From Cinnamomum chago (lineage: Eukaryota > Streptophyta > Magnoliopsida > Laurales > Lauraceae), in contig CP142453.1 in NCBI GenBank assembly GCA_038049695.1, forward strand, positions 13,767,501 to 13,831,500: a DNA stretch of 64,000 nt, read 5' to 3'. Positions 14,301 through 29,300 of the stretch are shown here, one piece after another. A program made the translations under genes and the position numbers. Numbering within the stretch: the first letter of the stretch is position 1; the number at the start of each line of letters is the position of its first letter. Below the pieces are notes generated by a model. It did no database searches. It was given only the letters and a program-made list of their open reading frames with translations, and was not told the DNA's origin.

Positions 14301-17300
14301 CAGATAGCTTAGTTTAAAACCCGAACTGCGTCAACAGTTATTGTTGAAGTGGATAAACATTACTAGGTAAAAAAGGTCAAAAGGATGGCCTCTTCTATCA
14401 GTTGTTTTTTGATATAGGTGATCTAGATCACAAAAGTATGGACTCCACATGTATGTAATTGAGTTACTCAGAAAACTAACTTCTTTCTGTTGCTGGAACC
14501 TGTAATTTCTATTTTAATGGATTGGATCCTAAATTTATAACCTTTTTTAACGCCATGTGATACTTGTATGATTAAAGGCATCAATATACATGAGAGCTTG
14601 TACTACAGTTGGAAGGTGTCTTTGCTGCAACCCCAAGTTTGCATTTGCTGCTCAGTTTATTTTTTAAAATCTATAATTAAGGAAACTATACAAATAGCTT
14701 GGGACAGCGTCATTTCTTTTGGTCGCCGATTGTTGTTCATTCAGCCAGTTTTCCATTCTTTTTTGTTAAACTTGCAGTCTTGTTTGTGGTCAGTACTAAA
14801 TCAGCAGCAACCTTATTTGGCAGAATATTTTCAGAATAAGTTGGTTGAGACTATACAATTCATGGAGGTTTTAAATTTGAAAGACAGTGTTGAAAAGGAT
14901 TCCTTCTTCCGTAAGCTGCCTAACTTGGCTGAACAGCTCCCTCGCCAAATTGTGCTGAAGAAGGTGTGAGACTTAGAGGTTTAACTAATCATCAGCTCTT
15001 TTTGTTATGATGTCAAGTTTTCCCTGGTACATTCTTTTAGAGAGGAATTACTAACACATCTTTTGACTTTCTGACAATAACAGCTACTTCCCTTACTTGC
15101 TTCTGCACTAGAATTTGGTTCAGCTGCTGCTCCTGCCTTGAATGCATTGCTGAAAATGGGGTCCTGGCTTTCGGCAGATGAATTCAACGTGAAGGTTATT
15201 CGTCTCTGTGCTTGAATAAATTGAAATTTGATGCCAATCTCCAAATTGTTGACTTAATTTAGGGTTGACCTATCAGGCTTCTGGTGGCAGGCCTAGTAGC
15301 ACATAGCACATGGGTGCTACATGAGCCTGAATATTTTTCTATGGCATGCCAACTCTTTTTTTGAGGATCTGTCCAAGCCTGATCTAAGCCAATTTATGGC
15401 TTTGGGTTGGTCTCTGACTTGATATCTAGGCCTGAGAAAGCCCAAGCCTAAATTGATGGCTTGATTGAGCAGGGCTTGGACTGTATTTGATGAAGGAACA
15501 GGCCTCTTGCTGCTTAATCCTCCTAAACTTTAAGCCTCTTATTCAATTTCAGTTTGTTTTGACTGAACTGGCTGAAACTATTCATTTGGTTGGTTGGCCA
15601 AAACAAATACTCCTGCTAAATGTTTTTGGCTGGGATTTGAGTCTTATTCAGTCCCCGGTTCAGTTTCAAATTTGGTGACTTCAGCTGAACAGACCAAAAT
15701 TCCTCATTTCAGCCGAAATATGACAGAGTCGAGGATTTCCCCTTTTGTTTAATTTTTTTCTGTTTTGAGTTGGTTTTTGACCAATATGCTGTCCATTAAA
15801 GCTGAGCATTTGTGATTTTGTGGTTTTTTTATTATTTCAAAATTAAGGGGGCCATACTAAGGATGCGGTTCCTTTCATTTGGCAGCTTATTTGTTCTACC
15901 TATTTGTTCGGGTATTAATTTTTTTTTACTTTGGCTTGTAGAAGTGTCAGATATATCACGACATTGATTCAGTAGAATGAACTAAATATTTTAGTTTATA
16001 TGCTATTCTCACTTTTTAGACTCTGCCAAGTTGTTGTAACTGCCTGTCCCAAGCGCGGATAAAGGAGGGTTTTTTTCAGTTAGGCTGACAGCCTGCTTAA
16101 ACTTTTGTTACAACTCCAACTTGAATTAGCGGCCCCAATGTAGTTGGGAAAAGGCTTTGATGATGATGCTATATTCACTTGTTTATATTTTATACTTTTA
16201 TAAATTTATATATATCTATTAATTTCTTATTATTTTCTTAAACACCACTCTGGAATGAAATGCTAAAATGGCTGAAACATTTCAGTTTGGAATCAAACTG
16301 AAATGGGGTCTGAAATGAAATTGGCAACTATGCTCCCATTGCTACTAGGCTCCATTCTGTGTAGATTTGGATCAGTATTTACATTCAACGAAGTTTAAGC
16401 ATCTTGATGCATTGTTTCTGTTATATTTGCAGATACTTCCAACTATTGTGAAACTTTTTGCCTCCAATGACCGAGCTATTCGAGTTGGACTACTACAACA
16501 CATAGATCAGTTTGGAGAATCATTATCTACTCAAATTGTTGATGAACAAGTATGTATTAAATTGGAAGAATTTGCCATGTGGTTTTCAGTGAATCCAGTT
16601 TTCTGAGTGATTAGATTTAGATCTTCCGACGTGGTTTAGTTTTGTTTTGCCATCAGATTGGGAATCCTAAAAAATTGTTTTGGTGATTCTTTCAATTAGG
16701 TTTTCCCTCATGTGGCTACTGGTTTTTCTGATACATCTGCTTTTCTTCGAGAATTGACACTCAAGTCGATGCTTGTTTTGGCTCCCAAGGTATTTGTTAC
16801 TTATTTTATTTGTGTTGGATTATTCAGCTGGTATCATCATGATCTGATACTTCAATACTAGAAAATTAACCTGTATGATGCACAGGATGTTATGCAAATA
16901 ATTTAGAGCAACATGTTCTATGTTATTCAGACGCTTCAAAAATAGAAAATAACCCATGTAATGCTCAGGATGCCATGGAATAAATTTATAGTAACAACAA
17001 AAACACTATCAACAGCAGCAGCAAGCCAGCAACTATAGAGGCTGTGGATAGTTGAGGTGGCATCAAAAGATGGAAACTCACTGTTTCAATCAAAGGCATG
17101 GTACTGCTATCCTATGATGAAAAGTCATGTTAGCCAAGAAAGCATGGTGGGGCCCTTTCGTGATGGAAATATTGTGACCTTACCAAAGAAAAGTATCTTG
17201 GTGGTCCGACCTAACTATCGAAATATGAAGACAACAAATGATGAGAAAGTCAATTGGTGGGGCCCGCCATGTTTTTCATTGTTTGATGGGCTTCACCATC

Positions 17301-20300
17301 TTTGAGTGGGCTCAATTGTATCTTCATTAGGTAAGTCCACCTGGCTCTAGGTGGAAAGCCATGCTTCTGTCATCTATGTGAATCCAATGTGATTCATCAT
17401 TGAGTGCGTCCACAATGATTGATGTTTGTTGGACCGACTGTGTGGGTTCACTTTATTTCTATCATTGTGGTATATGGGTCTCACTGGGTTTTTACATACA
17501 TATAAATTGGTGCTAATTCTCTCAGTTTCAAAAGTTGTTGAAAAATGAGGCATTATGCATTATAGAAAGGAAAACTTTTAAATGGCTAAAATAGCCTTTT
17601 TCTACAGAATGAGAAGTAGCGAATGAAGAAGCTGTGTTGGTCATGAGAAAAAGATCTCAGAATTTGCCATGTCAGTACTGTTTTGGCATGGTATATATAT
17701 AGAGAGATGGGTAGGTAGTTAGGATCTGCATTTGAATTATATCAAATCCATGTCTTTGTCATGTCCATTGAGTGTCTCTGTTGTGTTTGGGCAGCTTAAT
17801 TTATGATTTCCTTTTTCAGCTTTATCAGAGGGATTATTAGACATAGAAATTTTGTATAATGCAGAGCAGTCCCATCAGGGTACACAATCATGGAATGTTT
17901 ACTAGAGAATTTTCTTTTTTCCTTTTGAAAAGATAGCTTTTGTTCCAGAAAGGGAAAGAGGCAACAAAAAGAGATATGCAGTGAAAAGAACAAAGCAATC
18001 TTACAATCACTGCTTTATGTCAAACAAACCACGAAATTCTGTGTATGCTCCGTTAGTTAAGAGTTGTTAGGATGATAAAGGGATTTTGTCTTAGGAAAAT
18101 AAAAAAGATACTAGGTTGTTTGTTAGGATTAGATGAATAAGATTAGATTAGAATATAATTAGATCAGAATAATGACTTAACATAAATCGTACACATTAGA
18201 AAAAGAAGAAGATTAGATTAGAATAAGATCATCATGCTGTTTTATCCCTTGTTTACTTTATAACTGTTAATACCAATGATAGTCACATCTTCTTCTTTTT
18301 TTTAAATGGAATTCTATCTGTTACTTGCAAGAATCAATTTAAAGACTAACTGAACATAGGGCATGTCTTAATTGATATCACCAGCCTTGATCAGAGAGTC
18401 TATGTCAACAATCCAATTAACCAACTTCAAAAGAAAAGGAGATCCTACTGTAGCACTCAACGACACAAAGAATCTCCCATAGTAACACAGAAATAGCCTG
18501 CGAATATGATAGCTCTTCACATCCTTGTAATGTTGCCATAACTTTGGATCACTAGCACTTCTAATTCTAATCTAGACTGCCTGAGAAATTTCCATACCCC
18601 ATTTACATCTCTAATAATTACCTGGATTTCAGCCCTTAGAAATTCATGTTAGCTGAACACGTTCTACGTGGAACCCAATTAATTGGTTGGAGAAAGGAAA
18701 TGGCGACAAATTTCTGTGAAGATCAGAAATAGATATTCCTGAGTTTTTTAATATCGCTACCTTGGAAATAGTCTTATTGCTTTCCTCTCATACAAACATG
18801 GATGAAAATATCGCTACGTAGTGGCCGATATATCAGCCGTGGCGGCCATTTGGGAAAAATCGGGTATCGCACCCGTAGTGGCCCGTATGCGTAGCGGCCG
18901 ATACAGGCCGCCACGTTACTGTGGCGCCGCTACAGTGAACAGTAAAGGAAGAAGAAAGGAAAGGAAAAAAAAAAAGAAGAAGAGGAGGAAAACAGGAAGA
19001 AAGGGGGAAAAATAAAGACAGTGAACTGTAAAGGAAGAAGACAGGAAAGGAAAAAAAAAAAAAAGAAGAAGAGGAAAACAGGAAGAAAGGGGGAAAAATA
19101 GAGAGAGTGAGAGAGAGAGAGAACATACCAGGCGGTGGTGGCGGCAGCAACCGCAGCACAGCAGCAGGGGGCTGCAGCTGCAACAGCAACCGTGGCAGCT
19201 GCAGCGGGAGCTCCTCCTCTTCTTTCTTCTTCCTTTCCTTTCCCTACTTTTCTTTTCTTTTCTTTTGCCTCCTTTTCCTTTCCCCCTTCTCCCGTTATCT
19301 CTCGATCCTTCATTTCACATGAAATAGTGCACTGGGCAGCAGGCAGCGGGCAGGGCCCTTCCATCTGATTTAGTTAAGGTATTTGTGGCCCCCATAGTGG
19401 CCCACCTTATAAAAGGTTTAGATAAAATATAAATGGCCCCTCAAAAGCTGTTAGTCTTCTTAACCTTTGATGGGCTCCACATTGATGCCCAAGTATTAAA
19501 TAAAAAGGGCATGTCTTAACCAAATACAACTTAATTGAAATTAGAGCCTTAGCCAAGTTTCTCTTTAATTAGAAATACGACCCAATAAAATTTCACTCTA
19601 ATTGAAAGTAGGGCCATAGTAAACTTCAACACTAACTAGAAATGGGCTCCAGCCAAGTTTCACATTAATTGGAAATAGGTTTTAGCCAAATTTAATAGGA
19701 AATACTAACATAATGCCTTGACCAAAGTACACCTTAATAGAAAATGAGCCCTTTTCATTTTAATAGGAAATAGGCTCTAATCAAATTTAATTTTTAACAG
19801 AAAAATATTTATGAGCTTTTTATTACTTTTTTAAGTTAGCAGTACTAAGAAACATGAATACATGTGAAAAAAATACTCATTATTATTATTTTTTATTTAT
19901 ACAGCGATACAGGACCTCATATTATTGAGGGCACCGCTATGCCCCATTTTATTACTTACTTTTGCAAAAGAATCACATTTTCTTTCATTTTACAATTTTC
20001 TGGATTTTCTGGAATTTTTTTAGATTTTTTTGGCGATTTTTTCAAATCGCACCGCTACGCCGCTACGTATCGCCCACTTCGTAGCAGTTTGGCGGCGGGC
20101 CGCAACGCCCACCGCTACCGCTATTTTCATCCTTGCATACAAACACCTAATTACTGCCCCATTTACAATCTGAAACTCCTATTTTGCAACACCCAATTTA
20201 GCCAATTCATTCTATTTGGTGTTCTCAGAACATGACTGAAAGTAGCATCGCTCTAATTCCGTTTAGTATACAGAACAAGCACTATGGATTTTTACCTCTA

Positions 20301-23300
20301 GCCCATGAGGTGGCATTCTTCGAATCACCCTTGACTATAACGAGGCCATGCAGTCTTGATTTAATGATTTTAGCTTACCCTTATGACTTCATGATCTATG
20401 TCATTCAGTAGAAGTCAACATTCTAGGCTGATAATGATTCATTCTAGTACCAAGAAAACAATGGAACTCTGATTTGTGGGAAATATTTGCTGCACGCACC
20501 TGTTACACTTTTGATGGCAGTTGGATTCCCTTCAGTGATCCCCATATATTGGTTACAAGTGCTTTTTGACATTTTGTTAATACCCTCTAATATCATATAT
20601 ATTTTTTTTTATTGGATTGGAATTGCAGTTGTCTCAACGTACTATGTCGGGAACTTTATTGAAGTATCTGTCAAAATTACAGGTACAATTGATTATTACA
20701 GTCAGGATATAATTAACTTAGTGTTTGCTTATTCTGACTTGTTGATTTACTGTTTCATTGTTTGCTATGCAATGGTTGAAAGATACCATATCTAATGAAC
20801 CCCTCTTATTTGACAAGCAGACTATTCCTATGCCTGTTCAAGCACTTGGCATTTCATTGTATGATGTTTTCTTGTTCTATTAATCATGCAGGTGGATGAA
20901 GAACCAGCAATTAGAACAAATACCACCATTCTACTTGGGAATATTGCTGGCTATCTTAATGAAGGGGTTAGTTTAATGAATTTATCATGTTTTGTGCATT
21001 CATAAGTTCCTAGAATCATACTATATTTGTGTGTTTGTGTGCATGTGCTTGCATGTGTGGGCATTTTTGTAGGATCATGATATGCATAGCATACATGTGG
21101 TGCTTATGGTTCAGTATTTGAACGTCTGAGATAGATTTGAACCATGGGCCCACTTGTATGGAATGGACATCTCAAAGCTGTTCACATTCTGATACATTGG
21201 GAACCTTTAGTTCTGTTCAAATGTATCCCTTCTCGTAGTGTGGAAATTGGTGGTTGATATGTTTTGGGTTGTCTAAAAAGTGGAGTGAAACATTTGTCGT
21301 GATTTTATAATGTTATGAATCAATACTCTGCTCAAGCTAATTGTTGCTGTTATATTTGGACATACAATGTAGACAAGGAAGAGAGTTTTGATTAATGCGT
21401 TTACAGTTCGTGCACTGCGTGATGCTTTCTCTCCAGCCCGTGCAGCAGGTATGAGCTTCTTCCCCCTGGTAACTATATTTCTATGTCAAGTTTTTCTTAT
21501 ATACTCTTAATTATAGTGTTATTCTTTAATTTTATGGGCTGTCATCTTGTTTTGTTGTTACAAGCTTCATATGGTTGATGAAATATGATGCATATTATAG
21601 AGCATTTACTTGGCCCAGTAGACTTTGTATCTTGATCCCAACTTTCGATGATTCGGGCTGTTCACATGGTTGGTTCTTTGGTGGGTTAAAGGCATGCCAA
21701 AATCCCAACTTATCAGATGGTCTGCTCTTTCTGCTCAACCCTTTGAATGTGAACCATTGGGGACTAAAGCCTTTGGCACGTTGAAAGGTGCTCAATATAG
21801 CAACCTCGAGGTCATGTGTTTGGGTCGTGTTAATGTGTACCATTGGTTGGAATTTCCATTTTCATTTGATGCCTAGGATCATGTGGTAGGGATATTGTGG
21901 CATGCCTAACAGAGCCCACAGTGCTTAAGAGCAAATGATGTCTTCAACTTTCAGGCTAAACTGGAAAAGGCCACTTCTTGGATGAAACTAGCTCTGTTCA
22001 TCTATTTGGATAAACTGCATATTATTTTATTTGGACTCATTGTCCTTGCTCTTCAACGACTAAACTATGTTCTTGATAATAGGGGAAAGAACTCATTCAC
22101 TTTGAATTGTGACAGGAGTTATGGCTTTGTGTGCCACCAGTTCATATTATGACATGACTGAGATTGCTACCCGTATTTTGCCAAATGTCGTTGTACTTAC
22201 TGTCGATGCAGACAGGTAATTTGTGCTCTTAATGCTCCCTTCTCTGATATACCTATATACATGAGTTCCTATGCCACAAGATATCCTTTTGCTGTTACTA
22301 TAATTAACTTGATACTCTCTCTCTCTCCTTGTTTGCAACTTGTGTAGTTAGATTTTGGTTGATTTGCATGAAATTGAAAACCTATGAATTCTAAGAAATG
22401 CATACCTAATTTGGCTAAAATTGAAGAAACAAAGGTGAAGATCCGTTAACAGCCATGAAATAATCTCTCATTCAATGGAAATATGAAACAAGGAGAGACG
22501 GAAAATGAATACACAACCATCTTTTTATTTTTTTGAAAGGTACCATTTAACTTTATTAATGGAAACAACACTAGTACATCACATTAATACACAACCATCA
22601 CCTTGAATCTTGGAAAGTTGGGGTCCCATCTACATCTGCACATTATATCCTTCAAATCTCACTTAACTAATATTCCTTTGCTGGAACCCGTTTTACCAGG
22701 AACTCAATTCCACACAAACAAATGGCCCTTAAATGTGAAGACTTGTACTATTATGCTATGTGGAAACACTTACGTTAGTGCTGATAGATAATTTATTGGA
22801 TTATCTAGAGTAAACTAAGCCAACCCCAATTTGATGTGACAAGGATAAGATGATGATGATGATCTAATAAACACTGAGATTGCAATATTCCAACTTGCTT
22901 TGAAAAAGTTAATGTTAAATACACATAGGGTACGAGTAGTAATGAAAATTCGACCCTCTTCTACATATAGATGGACCTAGGTGTTATACCTATAGGTCAT
23001 CTGGGTCACAAATGGGAGCTGCATTAAGTTGCACCACACTTGGGATATCAATCTTATTCCATTCAATATGTCGCAGTACATATAAAAAGGAATGATGCAG
23101 CAGCAACAATATGTCATGGCAACAAGACTTGTGGGCCACATGTGGGGCCCATGAAATTTTGATTTTTAATTGTTATTAGTTATATTTTTAGCAAAGAGTG
23201 TAATTAGAATTAGGTTTCTAATTTGGGTAGGATTATTATTTGGTTTCCTAGTTTGATTAGGAAAGCTTTGTTAGAGCTTTAGTTTCTTTCATTATAAATA

Positions 23301-26300
23301 TTGTAGAGATCAATGATCTCAAGTAGAGATTTTGAGATTAATAGAATTTCCTTTTGTGGGTTTATCGTGGGAGAGTTGTCTTCTTCACGTGATTGTTCCT
23401 TGGGAACCCTAATTGTGCTTAGGCACTTGCATCCTAACCTAATCCTAGGATTGCATCAAGGACCGCTTTGGATTTGCCGTTAGTACCCATGGCTGACAAT
23501 CCTAATAAGATTAGATCAAGCCTTCCTTTTCTCTTTCAGAAATAAAACCTCTAAATTCTTAAAGATATTGCTTGGTGACAATAGCCCATACCGCAGTTGG
23601 AAGGTGCTCAGTCTCTCAACCACAAGGTTGTGGGCTCGAGTCATGTTTCCATTCAAAAAAGAGAAAAAAGGAAATAAAAAATGCCTGGGTCAACTAAACA
23701 CCCTTCATTACTTGGATACCTAATTAAACTAGGACACTGAAAACTTAACCACTTTAATGATTCTCTGGTCAAAATTTAATACAATTTGGAATTTTTAATG
23801 AATGATGACAGTTTCTTAACGAAATGGGACTCTTAACCAAGAACAAAGAGGAGGAGAAGGGTGGTTGTGGGTTTTGAGGAAGATATAGGGTGTTGTGGAT
23901 TCTCAGGCAAACATCACAAAACCCATATTTAATTTTCAGCTTCTGCAACCCTTCATTTTGGCGTGGCTCTTCTTTTGGGGATGGAAGATCAACCAAAGCA
24001 CCTGATTATCAAACACTTGATTGTCTTTCATCCAGCGTGTCTTCTGTATAAGGAATGAAGAGATGATCAACCGCTGGATTCATGTGTGGAACTGTTGACT
24101 TCTTGGATTTTTTTGGCTCCATTGGACTTTTGGACAAATAAGCAATCTCCATGACTCCATCTAACCATTTGAGTTTCATTGGATCCCATCATTTCTTATT
24201 TTCTATGATTGAGACATTGATCAACACATAATATATGGCTCAGTATGAGTGGCAAGAAACAACATAATCTTATGAGAGTCATGCGAAAATGCTTGCCTTT
24301 GAGAGATTCATTTGTTAGGCTGTCACCACTGTTTTGTTTTCTCTTGTTCTGAGGCAGAGCATGGACAGCTTGTATATATGAGACCCAAATACAGGACCCT
24401 TGTATCCAAACTACGGCACATATCATAGAGGGGATGATAGTGTATAAAGACAAGAATAATAACCTCATATGAAATGTCATGGGCCCGAGTTTCATTCAGA
24501 TTGGAGTGATGTTTTCCATTGGATTGAAGCTACACAGAAAGGCTTGTTTAACTCCCTGCCAACTCAACTATCAATATCACTTTTAGCTAAGTTATATTGG
24601 AGCATCTGCAAATTCATGACACAGGTTTTCTTCCAATCACATACATGAAGAAATGTGGGCCCAAATGTACATATTTTTTTTTCTTGAATGGGAAATTTGA
24701 ATAATGAAAAAGAAACAGTATAGAAGTATGCTGTAGATTAAAAAAAGAAAAAGATACAAGAAAGCCTAAAAGAGATCCAAAGTTCACAAAATGAAAACTT
24801 CTTAATTGCACATATTTCAATAAAACTTCTCATTAAATTTTATTTTTTTTTGATATGGTATCGGAGAAGTAACACAATCATACCTTGTCATATGTAGTTG
24901 CTGATGCACCTTAATGATGTTGCTTTTCCAAGTTATATTGAAGATATGCAGTCATGCGTGCTACAAAATGACAGAACAGCTGCACTTGTAAATACTAATG
25001 GAAGGCCATCGTAAAAAGAAACAGTATAGAAGTATGCTGTAGATTAAAAAAGGCAAAAGATACAAGAAAACCTAAAAAATATCCAAAGTTCACAAAATGA
25101 AAACTTTTCAATTGCACATATTTCAATAAAACTTCTCATTAAAACAATCTTTTTGATATGGTATCAGAGTAGTAACACAATCATACCTTGTCATATGTAG
25201 TGGCTGATGCACCTTAATGATGTTGCTTTTCCAAGTTATATTGAAGATATGCTGTCATGCATGCTACAAAATGACAGAACGGCTGCACTCGTAAATACTA
25301 ATGGAAAGCCATCGTACTTTTACCATATCTCAGTGAATTTTGATTAGATTATATGGAACTAATCAGGGACTGTAATTTGTCCTTAAACAAGGGACACATG
25401 TACCATCAATTAAGTCACTCTCACATTAGAGAACTTGCCATCCATTGCAATTGACTTCATGCTTGGTCTTTGATATTTTGTCAAGGTTTGTAGATTCTGG
25501 TAAGTTATTCATGACAATGTACTTCTGCTATATATTTTGCATTCCAGTGATGTGCGAACAAAAGCATTCCAAGCTATTGATCAGTTTATGCAAATAGCAA
25601 AGCAATATCACGAAAAGGTATGTATTAAGTTTCTTGCTTATCATATTGGCAGTTTTTGCTCTTCCTCCATGTTTACTTTATAATCAAATGGATATCTTTT
25701 TAATGATAGGTCTCTTCAGATTCCAGATTGGCAATAATAGTTTTAGTGACCCAGAGGAGAGACTGTGAACCCACCCAAAAGCCTTTAGGTGCTCAGTGGA
25801 GCCTCTTAAACCACACACACACACACACACACAAAAGGTTAACACACTATGAACCCATCTGAATACACCCAAAAGGTTAACACACTATGAACCCATCTGA
25901 ATACACCCAAAAGCCTAGGTAACCTTTTGGTGCTCAGTGGAGCCTCTTAAACCACCAACATACACACACTGCCCACCGATGTGGGATTGGCAATAATAGT
26001 TGCCTTATGAAAGTCTAAGTCTAAATAATTGTGATTCTTTTGGATGTGTCAGTGGGCATGCAGACACCATTTTCATGTGCTATTCATTTTACCGGGTTTC
26101 ATTTTAACTAGATGTGTCAATGTGCAAAAATTAAGAAATTAATGTAATGGGGTAGGAAGAGGAAGAGGAAGAGGAAGAAAGTATCTGTCTCAGTTTTTCT
26201 GTAATTTAGCGAGAACCAGGACCTGGAAACATTTCTATGGAGGCAATAGTGGGTCTCAAACACAATGAACTGCGTGGATCGCTAACTGGAGGTGTGCAAA

Positions 26301-29300
26301 AGTGAAAATAATCAGAAAGTGGGATTAATTTTTATCTTTTTCTCATATTTCTCAAAATCCATGAGGATCTAAGGTATGGAACTCAATGCACTGGGGTTTA
26401 TAAATATCTGTGAGAATATTGAATGGTTTGGATCATGAATGGGGCAGCCCACAAAGCTGTGCGGATCATGAATTGGGGGTGCACAAAAGTGCAGATAATC
26501 AGAAAATGGTATTAAGTTATTTTTCCCTGTTTCTCATATTTCTCAAAATCCATGAGGATCTAAGATATGAAACTTAATGTATTGGGGTTTATAAATATCT
26601 ATGAAAATATCAAACAGTGTTGAATTTAAAATTCATATCGATGGGCCTTTAACTGATTCAGTGGTTTTAGGCTTTTAGCCAAGATTTTATACCTTGCATT
26701 GTAACATATTTTTTCCCTAAAAAGAAGTCCTTGGGTGTAACTGTTGAAATCAATTCACAGCTTGTTTTCTTTTCCTTGGTGAACCTTGTGATCTGAACTA
26801 GAAATGAGTCTATTCTGGTTATTGGTATTACCGTGATCTTCCATGTTCAATGCTTGTTTTGGCTACTAAATCATTTAAACGGTTATTTTACTTTGTCATC
26901 TTCTAGAAATAACCCAGCCAAGAAAAAATGGATTTTTCACAATAAAATTTCTGTATAATTTCAAAGGTGCTTACTATTGCAACCACAAGGTTGCTGTTTC
27001 AAGTCACACTTACCTATAATAAACAATGTTGGATGCATTTGTAGAGTTTTCATTTTCACAAGTGTTCTGGAGAAAGAATTTTATTTTTTTACGTTCTTTT
27101 ATTGTTGTGCGTGATTGGCAGCTGTCATTTTCTGTGCCTTTCTCGAGCAATGCAGTGTCAATTTAAAGGATAGATTCTTCAAAGGTTACTGCTGTTGGTT
27201 GAATCTCTCAAATCTTTGTCATGTTGTTTATTGACTCTTTGACTTGTCCTTTCATGTAGCTAATTGCAGGAGATACTAGTGGAGCTGCAAGCATTGGAAT
27301 GCCATCATTACCTGGAAATGCAAGCTTGCTTGGGTAAGTCACTCTTCTACCGTTGCATTTCCTTTGACTTGTCAATTATTTAATTTCATTGTTGCTCCCC
27401 TAAAACAAGCTACATTTCCTTGCCCACTTTCAAACAAGAATACTTTAAGTGGCTCTTTGCTGGAACAGATACCAGAGCATTGACCCTCAGACTTAATTTG
27501 CATCTTTATTATGAAATCTGAGTGCATTAACTGCAATGTGTTGAACTGTTTGCAAGGAACATATGTTCAAGCTTTTGAAACCTATTTTTCTTTTTTTCCA
27601 TCCAAGGCAAATGGGAATTTCATTAAAAAATAATGGAATATACATGGGCCAGCTCAAGGATACAACCTTAAAATACAACCCAATTCGTCTATCAGAAAGA
27701 GGCCAATTGATGATGCCAACATAAAAAATGCATAGGGGTTTAAATGCTTGATGGAAGAAAATAGTAAGATAAAAAAGTAAACTGAAAATAATCCTTAACA
27801 CAGAGTAGAAACTGCTAAGTCAGTCTCCAGACGCATCATCATTAGTTTGAATCCAGAGTTACGCAACTGTCAGCTGCACTATTGCCTTCTCAATGGATGT
27901 AGGAATGAGCCATTGTATGTCAGCGAGAAGCCTAAGCTTGTGATCGTACTTTGTATTTAAGGCCAAAGTTAGCCAAGTTGTCATCTGCACTATTCTCTTC
28001 AAAATGAATGTAGGAAATGCTCCATGGTATGTAAATGAGAAGCCCTCTAATTCTCTTTCAAGATATTGAAGCATACAAGAATAGAATCTCCTTCTTGTTG
28101 CTTGTGAATCTTTTGAATGTTGTTCTGAGTGCCCTCTCACTTCTTGGAAAGGTGTGCTTAACTACTTATAGCCCCTAGGCTCCTTCAATGTTGTTGCATG
28201 TAGTGGGGAGTGGCTTTTAAAGATTTAAAGCCTCAACCTTCTGGGCAACCTGGTTTTTCTGGTAACTTGAGCTTACTTCTGGTGTCATATTGCATGACTA
28301 AGCAACTACAGGTGCGACGTGTCGCTTGAACCTCATTGTCAATTCATTTCGGTCCCTGTTTCGGTTTGGCTCCAAACTGAAATTTTCGGCTAATTTGGAA
28401 TTTCAGTAACACATTTCAGAGTTTCGTTTTGGAAAAATGCAAAAAGGTATGTAGACCTATAAATGTATAAATTATAGAAAATTTAAATTTTAAAACTTAA
28501 AAGTAACATAAACTATACATTTAATATTTAATTTGGTCTACTAAATCAATAACATGAATTATGTGCATGTGTGACATGACAATGTGAAATTGGCCATGCA
28601 TCACATCATAACTCATAAAATCACATGCAATTTATAAACTGTATTGCAATATTATCAAAATCATTAGTTCATGTCATGTCATGTGGCCCATGAGGATTTG
28701 ATGGGGCTTTGCATACATTTTTAATTAAAATTTTACATAAGGACCCGTGCTTTTATTACTATTTTTTCGAAAAAATAAAAATCAGTCGAAATCTTAGATT
28801 TTGCTAGAAATGGACCAAAATCTGGAATGAAAGTTGTGGTTTGGCTAGTCTGAATCCAAACCAACCAACCAAAATTGGCAACTATGTTGGCTCAAAGAAA
28901 ACCAAGCTTCCTTTTTTTCTGGCAACTAGACTCCTAATGACTAGCTTCTGTTTATAGGCAATGTGGTCCGATGTCACCCAAACTTGGTTGGGAGACTTGA
29001 TCATGGTTGCCCAAGCCTTTGGCTTGTGAACTTAATTGTGGTCGCCCTAGCTTTGACCGAATGAATTGTTTATGGTTATGCTTGGTCCTGTTGTCTTTGG
29101 CCCGGCGACTTGTTGGCTTGTCTTTGTATTCCAAATGGTTAACCATTCAATTTTTACTGCAATTTCTAGGGTTTGCTTTTGGTCCTAACTTATTTGTGAT
29201 ATCCAGGATGAAGTTTCTTGATGTTTGTTATTTGCAGATAAAGCTAATTAGGCGACATGAAAGCAAGTGAATGATGTGTCTTTCATGAAACGGTTTTGAA

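Larger units (their letters stand above)
18295..20470 (-). mobile_element. L1-type LINE remnant split by a DNA element
   Basis: Read on the - strand, the part right of the inserted element (20146-20470) gives a GDSKNA segment followed by a relic resembling the RNase H domain of plant L1 polyproteins. The left part (18295-18788) would be the 3' portion ending in a T-rich stretch on the + strand. Stops interrupt every frame. The split by 18799-20135 with duplicated target bases supports nesting. The family call rests on short motifs. Confidence 0.35.
16790..20628. other. Longest CTEXP intron (3.8 kb), nested transposons
   Basis: No exon is visible. Positions 17140-17340 are rich in GTGGGGCCC words. 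An L1 remnant (about 18295-20470, - strand) is interrupted by the inverted-repeat element at 18799-20135. Purine and pyrimidine tracts of that element produce long but meaningless open frames. Confidence 0.6.
22216..25547. other. Intron of CTEXP with RTE end, LTR-like block, SINE copy and tandem duplication
   Basis: No exon is visible. The sub-features are listed separately (22811, 23105, 23585, 24709). The remaining sequence, including 23700-24640, shows nothing I can name. Confidence 0.5.

Noticed and set aside
13970..14345. Solo LTR
   Set aside because: The base composition and a possible polyadenylation region resemble an LTR, but no TG..CA ends or target duplication could be identified.
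18930..19364. Long open frames rich in Phe, Ser and Leu on the - strand and Gly/Ala-rich frames on the + strand
   Set aside because: They come from purine/pyrimidine tracts and GCA repeats inside a DNA element. Composition is low-complexity on both strands and there is no domain.
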